NCBI GenBank assembly: GCA_964553715.1
Contig: CAZKKY010000011.1
Span: forward strand, 1 to 38,262
Length of the DNA: 38,262 bases
Direction of reading: 5' to 3'
Source of the DNA: JAGOJE01 sp964553715
Lineage (GTDB): Bacteria > Pseudomonadota > Alphaproteobacteria > Rickettsiales > Rickettsiaceae
The number at the start of each line of letters is the position of its first letter. The stretch's first letter is position 1. The position numbers were made by a program, and so were the translations under genes. This document shows positions 1 through 7,972 of this stretch, in pieces. The notes under the pieces were generated by a model that was not told the DNA's origin, ran no database searches, and saw only the letters and a list, made by a program, of their open reading frames with translations.

Positions 1-24
1 TCGTCTACATGGGATAATCAATGA
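1..24 (+). CDS. C-terminal end of an upstream gene, probably HipB-type antitoxin (partial)
   Basis: The frame read from base 1 gives seven sense codons (SSTWDNQ) and a TGA at 22-24 that overlaps the hipA start codon as ATGA. A four-base overlap with a HipA kinase is the usual arrangement for a HipB-type HTH antitoxin. The tryptophan near the C-terminus recalls the HipB tail, but seven residues cannot identify a family. The identity is inferred from position only. Confidence 0.45.
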   Translation, partial: SSTWDNQ

Positions 25-1277
25 ATAGTCCTGAAGTTCTAGATGTTTATCTAAGTGGTGTTTTGGTTGGCAAATTAAAATCAGATGCAGGTATTTTAAG
101 TTTTACCTATAGCTCAGACTATCTAAAATATAGCACAAAAAAACTATCTACTTCATTTCCTTTGCAGAGTCAGTCATTCGACCATCGTCTTACATATTCC
201 TTTTTCTCTGGTCTATTGCCAGATGGAATTATCAGAACACGTCTTGCTAGGCATCTTGGACTTTCTGAGAATAATATCTTCAGCTTGCTAGAGAAAATAG
301 GAGGAGAATGTGCGGGAGCAGTATCAATATACAAAGAAGGTGATAATTCTTCAATAGCATCCCAAGATAGTTACCGTATTTTGGATGAATCAGAAGCAGA
401 TGAGGTCTTGTCATCTTTAAGTAAAACATCTCTACTTGAAGAAGAAGATGAGATAAGGATATCTTGTGCAGGTGCACAAGATAAGTTAGCAATAGCATTT
501 ATTGATGGTAAAATTGCTATTCCTATGAATAACAGCCCATCTACCCATATTATTAAACCTCCAATTAGTGATTTAGCAAATGCGGTTTATAACGAGTTTT
601 TTTGTATGAAACTTGCTAAAAAGCTTGGATTACAAGTACCAGAAGTAAAAATATTATGGATAAAAAATAAAGCATATTATTTAGTAGAACGATATGATCG
701 TAAACTCATAAGAAATAAAATCATACGCTTACATCAGGAAGATTTCTGCCAAGCACTACATATTCCTCCAGAAAATAAATATGAAAATGAAGGCGGACCA
801 GGCATTTTTCAGTGTTTTTCTTTGTTAGAGGATCGTATCAAATTTGGTTCTATGGCCTGTAAAAATAAGCTTTTGTTACTTAGGGCAATTATTTTTAATT
901 TTCTTATAGGAAATGGAGATGCGCATGGAAAGAATTTTTCGTTGCTTTACGATTTAGAAGAAGAGTCTTTAGCTCCGCTATATGATTTATTATGTACTAT
1001 AATATACTCTCCTAAGAATAGTTCTAAAATGGCAATGAAGATCAATAGAAAATATCAATTTAGACTCATAACAATGAATGATTGGGAGTGCCTTGCTATT
1101 CTGCTTGGTATGCGTCCTGATTTTGTAAAGCGCCATATATTAGATTTAAGCCATTCTATCATGAATACGGCTCCAAAGCTTGCTATGGAGCTAAATGCAG
1201 ACCCTAAAACAAAGTCTCCTATTTATGAAAAAATACTTTCTGTGATTTCAGAATCGTCTTATCATTATCTAAACTAG
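21..1277 (+). CDS. hipA: HipA-family serine/threonine kinase toxin
   Basis: Full-length HipA-like protein of 418 residues (E. coli HipA has 440). The N-terminal subdomain (about residues 5-105) is followed by the kinase fold: GAQDKL near residue 149 corresponds to the family's SGAQ-K element, HIIKPP near 176 to the HILKP strand, NGDAHGKN near 298 to the catalytic D-x-x-x-N loop, and APLYDLL near 318 to the metal-binding segment. HipA toxins phosphorylate a cytosolic target, glutamyl-tRNA synthetase in E. coli, and slow translation; HipB neutralises them and represses the operon. The target here is unknown. The ATG overlaps the stop of the preceding gene, so the pair is probably translationally coupled. 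The gene converges on the LptE-like gene with 12 bases between them. No key motif is missing, so it looks intact. Confidence 0.88.
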   Translation: MNSPEVLDVYLSGVLVGKLKSDAGILSFTYSSDYLKYSTKKLSTSFPLQSQSFDHRLTYSFFSGLLPDGIIRTRLARHLGLSENNIFSLLEKIGGECAGAVSIYKEGDNSSIASQDSYRILDESEADEVLSSLSKTSLLEEEDEIRISCAGAQDKLAIAFIDGKIAIPMNNSPSTHIIKPPISDLANAVYNEFFCMKLAKKLGLQVPEVKILWIKNKAYYLVERYDRKLIRNKIIRLHQEDFCQALHIPPENKYENEGGPGIFQCFSLLEDRIKFGSMACKNKLLLLRAIIFNFLIGNGDAHGKNFSLLYDLEEESLAPLYDLLCTIIYSPKNSSKMAMKINRKYQFRLITMNDWECLAILLGMRPDFVKRHILDLSHSIMNTAPKLAMELNADPKTKSPIYEKILSVISESSYHYLN

Positions 1278-1289
1278 TTGTTCTTTACA

Positions 1290-1808
1290 CTATTTATGTT
1301 CCATAAAATATATCATAAGCTTTTGGTGTATTTCTCTCGCAGATAATTTTGCTAAATCTTGCTTTAATTTTCTAGATGAAACATGAGTAGAATATGAAGG
1401 ATATAGAGAATTGTAGTAACTATCTACTGTTGATTTATTAGATAATAAAACATTGTTATTCCTTTTGTCTATGAGTTTATATGATGCTACTAAGACAATT
1501 TTGGTTTCAAATACATCAGATTTTCTTGATATTAAAAGATCAGAAGACCGATAATCCAATGATATTTCAATCCGATAATTTGAGTCTTTTGAGTGTTCTA
1601 GAAGTTTAGATAGGGAATCATATAGGTAAGATCCCTCAACTGACCTCATTTCAGCAATTTCTATAGGTGGAATATTTGCTATATTTTCTGCTCTTTCGGA
1701 GTAAACTCCTACAAAACCACAAGATGATAGTAATATACTAATCCCTATTAGTGCTAAGCTTTTGAAGTAATGCTGAAACATTGTTTGCATCATCGAAGTT
1801 ATGATCAT
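1290..1808 (-). CDS. lptE: LptE-like LPS-assembly lipoprotein
   Basis: Small lipoprotein of 172 residues. A hydrophobic stretch (about residues 17-28) ends in the lipobox LLSSC, with Cys30 as the likely lipidated residue. The mature part resembles LptE: a YRIEISLDY strand followed by segments matching the family's A-x-Y-x-L and SYYNSLYPSY pattern, then a C-terminal LSAREIHQKL helix. LptE sits inside the LptD barrel and helps move lipopolysaccharide to the outer leaflet. The start at 1808 has an AGG seven bases upstream but overlaps rbfA by 71 bases; Met10 at 1781 is an alternative that keeps a shorter signal peptide. The gene is the last of the rimP-infB operon here, which is not its usual place. 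The assignment rests on pattern and length. Confidence 0.7.
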   Translation of the reverse strand: MIITSMMQTMFQHYFKSLALIGISILLSSCGFVGVYSERAENIANIPPIEIAEMRSVEGSYLYDSLSKLLEHSKDSNYRIEISLDYRSSDLLISRKSDVFETKIVLVASYKLIDKRNNNVLLSNKSTVDSYYNSLYPSYSTHVSSRKLKQDLAKLSAREIHQKLMIYFMEHK

Positions 1809-2106
1809 AAAAAAACCTAAGTTCTGGGGAATATTTTAAATATATCTTTGATGTTACAATAGCACGTAGACTGTATTTAGATACCTCTAAAGCCTCAAGC
1901 AAATCATCCTTAGTAAGTTTATTATTTCCAAAAGGTAATACATAACAATTAGCAATTTTTAAATCTGGGGAAACATCCACTCTTGTAATTGTAATGTAAT
2001 TGTCTATTAGGCGAACATCTTTTGCTCTGCCTTTTTGTAAGGCTTCTACTAATGCTAGCTTAATTGATTCAGCGACTCTTAGCTGACGCGTTGAAAAATT
2101 ATTCAT
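1738..2106 (-). CDS. rbfA: Ribosome-binding factor A
   Basis: RbfA of 122 residues, a KH-fold factor that binds the immature 30S subunit and is needed for 16S rRNA 5'-end maturation. The N-terminal STRQLRVAESIKLALVEAL matches the family's R-x-x-R-V-x-x-x-I start. ITRVDVSPDLKIANCYVLPFG is the conserved strand-turn-strand, and LRAIVTSKIYLKYSPELRFFYD is the typical C-terminal core. Its ATG overlaps the infB stop by one base (TAATG), so it is translationally coupled to infB, as in many bacteria. Confidence 0.95.
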   Translation of the reverse strand: MNNFSTRQLRVAESIKLALVEALQKGRAKDVRLIDNYITITRVDVSPDLKIANCYVLPFGNNKLTKDDLLEALEVSKYSLRAIVTSKIYLKYSPELRFFYDHNFDDANNVSALLQKLSTNRD

Positions 2107-4577
2107 TAGAGTTCTTGCCTTTCTTCTACTCTTTCAAATACTTCTACAGTATCATTTAATCTGATATCTTCGTAGTTTTCAAAAGCTATACCACATTCAT
2201 ATCCTTCTCTTACTTCTTTTACATCTTCTTTAAAGCGTTTTAAAGTTTTTAATTTTCCTTCATGTATAACTATATTATCACGAAGTAGTCTAACGCCAGC
2301 ACCACGTTTGATGATTCCTTTAGTTACATAAGAACCTGCAACTTTACCTACTTTTGTAATATTGAAGACTTGCCTTATTTCTACTGATCCAATATAAACT
2401 TCACGAATTATAGGAGCAAGCATTCCGCTCATTATAGATTTAATATCGTCAATCAAGTTATATATTATTGAATAATAGCGAATATCTACACCTTCTTTAT
2501 CTGCCATAGTTGTTGCAGCAGAATTTGCTCTAACATTAAATCCAACAATCATTGCACCAGAAGCTTTTGCTAATGTAACATCAGATTCATTTATACCTCC
2601 AACTGCGCTATGTAAAACTTTAAGCCTTATCGCAGGAGTTGATAATTTAGTAATACTTGTAATAATAGCTTCAGAAGAACCTTGTACATCAGCTTTTATA
2701 ATCACTGGGAGTTCTTTAGTAGATCCACTGCCTGAGGCTTTTAAGAATAATTCTTCTAAACTAGAACGATGGGTTATAGATACTTTAGTTGACTTTTTCA
2801 TGCGAGATCTGTATTCAGCAATTTCTCTTGCTTGACGATCGCTTTGTACAACATTTATCTTATCACCAGCAGATGGGGCTATATCAAGTCCAAATATTTC
2901 AACAGGTTCTGATGGAGTAGCCTTCTTTACATGTTTTCCTTTATCGTTGATCATAACTTTAATACGACCAACAGATTCACCTGCCACTACTATATCACCA
3001 ATATTTAATGTACCTCTTTGTATTAAAATAGTCGCACTTACACCTTTGTTTTTCTCTACTTTTGATTCGATCACTACGCCAGAAGCTCTAGCATTAGGAT
3101 TAGCCCTAAGATTCAGCATCTCAGCTAGAAGTAATATTGATTCTTCTAATTTATCCAAATTCAGTCTGGTTTTTGCAGATACAGGAACTACTATAATATC
3201 ACCACCTAAATCTTCAGGAATAAGATCATATTGCAATAATTCTTGCTTTACTCTTTCTATATTTGCATCTGGTTTATCAATCTTGTTTATTGCAACAATG
3301 ATTGGTACGTTGGCAGCTTTGGCGTGATTTATAGCTTCAATAGTTTGTGCCTTAATGCCATCATCAGCAGCAACTACTAGAACCACTATATCCGTTACTT
3401 GTGCCCCACGAATACGCATTTCAGTAAAAGCAGCGTGTCCTGGAGTGTCAATAAAACTAATAGCATCGCCGTTTGCTAGCACAACTCTGTAAGCACCAAT
3501 ATGCTGGGTTATACCACCAGCTTCAGAGCTAGCTACATCAGTAGATTTTAAAGCATCAAGCAAAGAAGTTTTACCATGATCTACGTGACCCATCACTGTA
3601 ACAACGGGTGCTCTATGTATAAGGGTTTCTTCAGGGTCTACTTCATCTTGTAAAATATTTTCAATATCTGATTCTTGAACTAGTTTAGCAGTATGGCCAA
3701 AGATACCTACTATTAACTCAGCAGTTTCAGCGTCAATATCCTGATTAGCATTTGCCATAATACCAAGCTTCATCAGTTCCCGTATTACATCTGCAGTGCG
3801 TTCTGTCATCCTGGAAGCTAGATCTCCCACGCTTATCATCTCTGGTATTATAACTTCACGATATATTTTTTCTTGAGTTTGTATTTGTTGTAATTTTCTC
3901 TTTTCTTTTTCGCGTGCTCGTTTTATAGATGCAAGGCTTCTAGTTTTACTATGCTCACTTTCTTCTTCGCCTAGCATATTTATTAGATCTGTTTTACGAA
4001 GCTTCTTAGGTTCTTCGATTTTTGCTTTGTTAACAATACCCACTTTGCTATCAGCTAATCTTTTTTTCTGTGATAAATCTTCCTCTTCGTCTTCAAGGTC
4101 TGTTTTTTTATTATTAACAAAATTTCCTTTAGTAGAGTGATATTCTTTTTCTTCTTTTTCGGTAGGTAAGTCTAATATAATATTGCTTTCTTTAACACTT
4201 TTAGATTCTTCTAGATCATTTTTTACTTTTTCTTGTTGAGGTTTAGTATTGGAAAAAGATAAAGAACCTATTTTTTCTTGAGGAGTATTATCTTCAAAAA
4301 CTTCTTCTCTAGCTTTGATTTCTTCTGCTTTTTTAAAAATACTCAGTTTTTTACTCAGTTCTGGACTTAAGTCATTATTGTGTGAGTTAAATTCACTTCT
4401 TATTTCTAATCCAGAAGAGGATATTTTATTTTTTCTGACTTCTACAGTGACTGTTTTATTTTTACTAGTAAGAAAACTTTGCTTTAAAGCCGCCGGATCT
4501 ATAGAACGATTGCCTAAAGATAATTTAGAAGAGCTAAGAGTTAATTTTTTTGGTTTGTTATTTTGGTCTTCAGTCAT
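2106..4577 (-). CDS. infB: Translation initiation factor IF-2
   Basis: IF-2 of 823 residues, the GTPase that brings initiator tRNA to the 30S subunit and promotes subunit joining. The first roughly 240 residues are a highly charged Lys/Glu-rich linker. An IF2-N domain follows (MISVGDLASRM onward), then the G domain near residue 330 with all five motifs: GHVDHGKT, the GGITQH switch I, DTPGH, NKID and SAK. Domains II to IV complete the C-terminus. A Shine-Dalgarno-like AAGGA precedes the ATG, which lies seven bases after the ylxR stop. Its place between ylxR and rbfA is the conserved nusA-infB operon order. Confidence 0.97.
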   Translation of the reverse strand: MTEDQNNKPKKLTLSSSKLSLGNRSIDPAALKQSFLTSKNKTVTVEVRKNKISSSGLEIRSEFNSHNNDLSPELSKKLSIFKKAEEIKAREEVFEDNTPQEKIGSLSFSNTKPQQEKVKNDLEESKSVKESNIILDLPTEKEEKEYHSTKGNFVNNKKTDLEDEEEDLSQKKRLADSKVGIVNKAKIEEPKKLRKTDLINMLGEEESEHSKTRSLASIKRAREKEKRKLQQIQTQEKIYREVIIPEMISVGDLASRMTERTADVIRELMKLGIMANANQDIDAETAELIVGIFGHTAKLVQESDIENILQDEVDPEETLIHRAPVVTVMGHVDHGKTSLLDALKSTDVASSEAGGITQHIGAYRVVLANGDAISFIDTPGHAAFTEMRIRGAQVTDIVVLVVAADDGIKAQTIEAINHAKAANVPIIVAINKIDKPDANIERVKQELLQYDLIPEDLGGDIIVVPVSAKTRLNLDKLEESILLLAEMLNLRANPNARASGVVIESKVEKNKGVSATILIQRGTLNIGDIVVAGESVGRIKVMINDKGKHVKKATPSEPVEIFGLDIAPSAGDKINVVQSDRQAREIAEYRSRMKKSTKVSITHRSSLEELFLKASGSGSTKELPVIIKADVQGSSEAIITSITKLSTPAIRLKVLHSAVGGINESDVTLAKASGAMIVGFNVRANSAATTMADKEGVDIRYYSIIYNLIDDIKSIMSGMLAPIIREVYIGSVEIRQVFNITKVGKVAGSYVTKGIIKRGAGVRLLRDNIVIHEGKLKTLKRFKEDVKEVREGYECGIAFENYEDIRLNDTVEVFERVEERQEL

Positions 4578-4584
4578 ATTGTCC

Positions 4585-5136
4585 TTAATTATTCATATAG
4601 ATCTCATATCTAGATACTATCTCATCTACCAACTTGGCAAATTTGCCTTTAAGTAGAATATATACAAGATTTTCTTTCCCACAAGCTTTTGAAAGCATAT
4701 CTCTTGAAAAAACATTAAATATTTTTATTCTGTCATTCTGAGTGAATTTTTCAGATTCGCTCGCATCTCTTGCTTGTAACAATAAAAGCCTGTGTTCATT
4801 ATTATACGATGCAAGATGCTCTGTTATTTGTCTTTTACCAAGTAATAAATTACCTGATTTTTTAGCTAGTGAGAGCATATGAAGAATTAATTTAAGATAC
4901 TGCTTTTCAACTTGCAACATTAACTCACTAGTAATATTTACGCCCCAAATATTAAGGTTAACTACATTAGACAAAACACTCTTTGCATTAATAATATATA
5001 TATACTCTCCTGGTAAATTTTGCTTTATATCAAAATATATTCTAGAGTCCGGCCCAAGTACAAATTTTAACATATTGCTATTTATATCTTTTTTTTTAGT
5101 GTAAATACACTCTACAATTTTATTCTTCATCTCCAT
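4585..5136 (-). CDS. YlxR (DUF448) / L7Ae-fold RNA-binding protein
   Basis: Protein of 183 residues in the ylxR slot between nusA and infB. The N-terminal part (about residues 6-50) follows the DUF448 pattern: a cysteine and threonine near the start (ECIYTKKKD), then LKFVLGPDSRIYFDIKQNLPG. The usual GRG-type turn after LPG is replaced by EYIYI, so the YlxR half is diverged. The second half begins HMLSLAKKSGNLLLGKRQI, which matches the L7Ae-like ribosomal-protein fold fused to YlxR in alphaproteobacteria. The role is probably RNA or RNase P binding, from family knowledge only. It overlaps the 3' end of nusA by 17 bases. Confidence 0.82.
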   Translation of the reverse strand: MEMKNKIVECIYTKKKDINSNMLKFVLGPDSRIYFDIKQNLPGEYIYIINAKSVLSNVVNLNIWGVNITSELMLQVEKQYLKLILHMLSLAKKSGNLLLGKRQITEHLASYNNEHRLLLLQARDASESEKFTQNDRIKIFNVFSRDMLSKACGKENLVYILLKGKFAKLVDEIVSRYEIYMNN

Positions 5137-6616
5137 TACTACGAGACGAATCTATCAAAGCTTGAATATGAGAATCGGACATATTACTATTAGGAACTAA
5201 TGCCTTAAACTCCATTACAGTAAGTTCTCCTAAATCTTCTAGAGTTTTAACACCATATTCTGCAAGTTTCAAGAAGCTTTCTGGATCTATATCAAGTACA
5301 TCAAGTAATTCTTGCTCTACACCAAGTTCTTCAAGGTTATGTACTATTTTATCGTTTCTAATATTTATGAAGTTTAAAGCTCTGGCTTTTAGTTCGCTTG
5401 CAAGGTTAGCGTCAAATCCTTCTATGGATTCTAAGACTGATACATCAACGGTAGCTATTTGTTCTACAGATGTAAAACCTTCAACAGCAAGCAATTGAGC
5501 TATCACTTCCTCAACGTCTAAGCTGGACATAAATATCTCTGTTGTACTGTTGAATTCGTCAGCTCTACGTTTAGATGCTTGATCTTCCGTCATTACATCG
5601 ATATTCCATTTTACTAGCTTAGATGCTAATCTAACATTTTGCCCTCTGCGTCCAATAGCAAGGCTTAGTTGTTCTGTGGGTACTATTACCTCAACCTTTT
5701 TACGATCTTCATCTATCACTACTTTAGATATTTCTGCGGGAGCAAGCGCATTAATTACAAATTGTGCTACATCTTTATTCCACAATATTACATCAATACG
5801 TTCTCCACCTAGTTCTTCTGTTATCACTTTTACTCTGTTACCGCGCATACCAACACAAGAGCCTACCGAATCTATGCTGGAATCACTTGCAAAAACAGCT
5901 ATTTTAGCTTTAGATCCAGGGTCCCTAGCAACAGCTTTAATTTCAATATTACCTTCATAAATCTCTGGCACTTCAAGCTCAAACAATTTTGCAAGCATTC
6001 CATCTGCAGACCTAGATAATATAATTTGAGGCCCTTTTGTTTCTTTTACTACGTTATGTACATAAGCTTTAATACGATCGCCTACTTTAAATAATTCTGT
6101 CTTAATTGATTGATCACGAGGCATTATTGCCTCTGTTCTTCCAAGATCTATGATTACGTTACCGAATTCCACCCTTTTTACAACTCCGCTTAATATCTCT
6201 CCAACACGATCTTTGAAGTCATCATATTGTTTTTCTCTTTCCGCTTCTTTTACTTTCTGTACAATAACATTTTTTGCAGTCTGAGCGGCAACCCTGCCAA
6301 GATCTATAGGAGGAAGGAGGTCATAAACAAATTCACCAAGTTTTATCCCTTCTTCTCTTTCTAAAGCATCTTCCAAGCTAATTTGAGTAAAGAAATCTTC
6401 GACATTTTCTACTACTTCTAAAAGACGAAATAGCTTTACTTCACCAGTTTTCTTGCTTATTTCAGCCTTTATATTGTGTTTTTGACCATATTTTCTACGC
6501 CCAGCAGAGGAAATTGCTTGCTCCATAGCATCAATTATAGTATCCCTATTAACACCCTTTTCTCTAGCAACAGCATCTGCTATTTGTAAAATCTCAGAAT
6601 TCCCAACATGTAACAT
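5120..6616 (-). CDS. nusA: Transcription termination/antitermination factor NusA
   Basis: NusA of 498 residues, an RNA polymerase-binding factor that modulates pausing, intrinsic termination and antitermination. Domains in order: N-terminal polymerase-binding domain (residues 1-125), S1 domain starting near GEILSGVVKRVEFGNVIIDLG, KH1 around DSVGSCVGMRGNRVK, KH2 around LAIGRRGQNVRLASKL, and a C-terminal region with two helix-hairpin-helix-like acidic repeats (VEGFTSVEQIA and ESIEGFDANLA, then LAEYGVKTLEDLG). The C-terminal repeats are typical of proteobacterial NusA. The gene starts 13 bases after rimP with a GAGAGG upstream of its ATG, and overlaps ylxR. Confidence 0.97.
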   Translation of the reverse strand: MLHVGNSEILQIADAVAREKGVNRDTIIDAMEQAISSAGRRKYGQKHNIKAEISKKTGEVKLFRLLEVVENVEDFFTQISLEDALEREEGIKLGEFVYDLLPPIDLGRVAAQTAKNVIVQKVKEAEREKQYDDFKDRVGEILSGVVKRVEFGNVIIDLGRTEAIMPRDQSIKTELFKVGDRIKAYVHNVVKETKGPQIILSRSADGMLAKLFELEVPEIYEGNIEIKAVARDPGSKAKIAVFASDSSIDSVGSCVGMRGNRVKVITEELGGERIDVILWNKDVAQFVINALAPAEISKVVIDEDRKKVEVIVPTEQLSLAIGRRGQNVRLASKLVKWNIDVMTEDQASKRRADEFNSTTEIFMSSLDVEEVIAQLLAVEGFTSVEQIATVDVSVLESIEGFDANLASELKARALNFINIRNDKIVHNLEELGVEQELLDVLDIDPESFLKLAEYGVKTLEDLGELTVMEFKALVPNSNMSDSHIQALIDSSRSNGDEE

Positions 6617-6629
6617 AGGTTTTTACCTC

Positions 6630-7139
6630 TCACTTCTTAATAATTTTTCTAAATAAGTCTTCTGTTAAAACTATTTTTGCATCTTTGATATTTGCAAATT
6701 CAAAATTTATAACAGAAGTAGGTTTTTGAATTTCTATAGAGATGTTTTCATTATCCACGCCAAGTAGTTTGCCTTGGTATTTTTTCGCGCCTTCTATAGC
6801 ATTATGTAACTTTATTTGAACTATATAATCTTTAAACCGTTCAAAATCTGCCAGCTTTACTAAGGGCCTTTCTATTCCTGCTGAAGAAACTTCAAGATTA
6901 TATTGATTTGGAATAATATCTTCTACATCTAGTAAAGCAGAGATATTATTGCTGGCTATTTTACAATCTTTAATGCTGACATGAGAACCGTCTAATCTTT
7001 CTATCAAAATTTCAAGTATTCTTATACTGCTTACGGCTGTTCCTCTATCTGTCATTCTAAGGCGTACTATATCAAACCCTAAAGATTTTAGGGTCTCAAT
7101 AATTACACCATATATTTTATTTTCTAATTCTTTATCCAT
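6630..7139 (-). CDS. rimP: Ribosome maturation factor RimP
   Basis: RimP, a two-domain factor for 30S maturation that opens the nusA operon. I place the start at the ATG at 7139 (MDKELENKIYG, 169 residues). The reading frame is open back to 7193, but that extension would translate through the terminator hairpin at 7165-7181 and has no family similarity. Conserved signatures include LEILIERLDGSHVSIKDC, LDVEDIIPNQYNLEVSSAGIERPL (the family's L-E-V-S-S-P-G-x-x-R-P-L with Ala for Pro), and a C-terminal SH3-like domain (KYQGKLLGVDNENISIE). Confidence 0.93.
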   Translation of the reverse strand: MDKELENKIYGVIIETLKSLGFDIVRLRMTDRGTAVSSIRILEILIERLDGSHVSIKDCKIASNNISALLDVEDIIPNQYNLEVSSAGIERPLVKLADFERFKDYIVQIKLHNAIEGAKKYQGKLLGVDNENISIEIQKPTSVINFEFANIKDAKIVLTEDLFRKIIKK

Positions 7140-7156
7140 CAGACCTGATTTTTTAC

Positions 7157-7181
7157 ATAAAAAAAGTGGGCTAAACCCACT
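7157..7181 (-). terminator. Intrinsic terminator / attenuator-like hairpin upstream of rimP
   Basis: Read on the minus strand, AGTGGG, a five-base loop TTTAG, and CCCACT form a perfect six-pair stem followed directly by a run of T. It lies only 18 bases before the rimP ATG and about 110 bases downstream of the 6S RNA. It could end transcription coming from zapA/6S. It could also act as a leader attenuator for the rimP-nusA-infB operon, whose product NusA itself controls termination. The hairpin and T-run are seen directly; the regulatory role is inferred. Confidence 0.75.
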
Positions 7182-7213
7182 CTCACTTAACATACATCTA
7201 CTACATTCCTAGG

Positions 7214-7259
7214 AATATACTATATCTATTTTATAAAGCAACATCTTTCTATAAAACAA
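7214..7259 (-). promoter_or_regulatory. Candidate promoters of the rimP-nusA-infB operon
   Basis: Two overlapping minus-strand sigma70-like candidates lie between the 6S RNA and the rimP leader hairpin. One is TTGTTT (7254-7259), 18 bases, TATAAA (7230-7235). The other is TTGCTT (7236-7241), 16 bases, TATATT (7214-7219). Either would give a leader containing the terminator-like hairpin. In AT-rich DNA such matches are common, so confidence is low. Confidence 0.35.
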
Positions 7260-7287
7260 AGCATTATTGAAACAGTATTGTTTTTCT

Positions 7288-7449
7288 TTCTAATCAAGAG
7301 GACCGCTTTGGCCGTCGGAATAAAGATCCTCTTAGACCTTTAAGTAAAGTTGGGAGTTATATGCTAAAGCCACGACTAATAGCAGGGAATACCCCCTAAA
7401 GTAAAATTATAGTCCTTAGACACTTATTACCCCTAACGAACCAAGCAGC
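7288..7449 (-). ncRNA. ssrS: Probable 6S RNA (ssrS)
   Basis: A 270-base gap directly downstream of zapA holds no gene but is visibly richer in G and C than nearby spacers. The zapA-ssrS order is conserved in many proteobacteria, which sets the strand as minus. The read includes TTGGTTCGTTAGGGG near the 5' end, recalling the GUUCG-x-x-x-GGG of 6S RNA. It also has a central hairpin (GGGGGT...ACTCCC outside, TGCTA...TAGCA inside), flanking A/T-rich strands that could form the bubble, and a 3' hairpin AAGAGGATC...GGTCCTCTT. 6S RNA mimics an open promoter and binds sigma70 RNA polymerase. Ends are approximate. I could not find the long closing stem of the E. coli RNA. Confidence 0.62.
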
Positions 7450-7455
7450 AGCTAT

Positions 7456-7484
7456 AATATATCACTTAGCGATCTTTTTTGCAA
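7456..7484 (-). promoter_or_regulatory. Candidate promoter of the 6S RNA
   Basis: On the minus strand, TTGCAA (7479-7484) is separated by exactly 17 bases from TATATT (7456-7461). It lies at the very end of the zapA coding region, with the -10 box abutting the zapA stop. The predicted start falls near 7449, at the GC-richer stretch taken as the 5' end of the RNA. Confidence 0.5.
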
Positions 7485-7770
7485 TAGTCTCTAGATACCG
7501 AGCCATAGTACTTAGTGTCTCTGATATCTTTTCATCATCATTAGAGTCGGTTGTTTTGTTTAGATTTGATTCTAATGAAGTGAGTTTATCTTGTAAACTA
7601 AGCGCTACTATTACAAGTAATAAATCGTTTGATGAGGATGGACTCGATGTTTTTAAATCTGCAAGTTTTTGAGTAATGGCGTTTGCTGCCTCTTCAACGC
7701 GTCTTTCCTCACCTTCATTACAAGCGATTTGGAAAGGTTTGTTATTAATTGTTATTGTTACGATTTTCAT
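7462..7770 (-). CDS. zapA: Cell division protein ZapA
   Basis: ZapA of 102 residues, a cytoplasmic protein that cross-links FtsZ protofilaments at the division ring. The N-terminal globular head is recognisable (VTITINNKPFQIACNEGEERRVEEAANAI, with the family's I-x-I-x-G/N-x-x-Y/F-x-I and C-x-x-G-E-E-x-x-x). A helical coiled-coil tail follows, containing LLLVIVALSLQDKL, the family's hydrophobic M-A-A-L-x-L-A-D-x-L segment. It overlaps the upstream coiled-coil gene by 26 bases and is followed by the 6S RNA, as in many proteobacteria. Confidence 0.9.
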   Translation of the reverse strand: MKIVTITINNKPFQIACNEGEERRVEEAANAITQKLADLKTSSPSSSNDLLLVIVALSLQDKLTSLESNLNKTTDSNDDEKISETLSTMARYLETIAKKIAK

Positions 7771-7972
7771 AATCCTTCCTAATTCGTTCCATTTCTACTA
7801 TATATCCATCAAGTTTTAATATTACAGATTGAGTAGTTTCTTTTAGTTTTGAATTTTCTTCTTCTAATCTTTGTATTCTAGCTTCAAGCTCCTTACGCTC
7901 TTCTATCAAATTAGTGCAGTGAATATCTATAAACTCTAATGCTTTAAAGATTCTTTCTTTGTATTTATCCAT
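7745..7972 (-). CDS. Short coiled-coil protein upstream of zapA
   Basis: Protein of 75 residues that is almost entirely one predicted coiled coil: heptad-like leucine and isoleucine spacing runs from about residue 20 to 60 (LIEERKELEARIQRLEEENS and onward). No signal peptide or catalytic motif. It overlaps both neighbours, 37 bases with the HTH membrane protein and 26 bases with zapA, so it is part of a coupled three-gene unit. Small coiled-coil proteins before zapA are common in alphaproteobacteria, and a ZapB-like or division-ring role is a reasonable guess. I cannot assign a named family. Confidence 0.72.
   Translation of the reverse strand: MDKYKERIFKALEFIDIHCTNLIEERKELEARIQRLEEENSKLKETTQSVILKLDGYIVEMERIRKDYENRNNNN

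Noticed and set aside
7139..7193. Longer rimP start at 7193
   Set aside because: It would translate through the leader terminator hairpin, and the added residues do not resemble RimP.
7288..7449. tmRNA or SRP RNA as the identity of the post-zapA RNA
   Set aside because: GGTTCG recalls a T-arm, but there is no tag-peptide frame and no acceptor pairing. The SRP core tetraloop region is also absent. 6S fits the location better.
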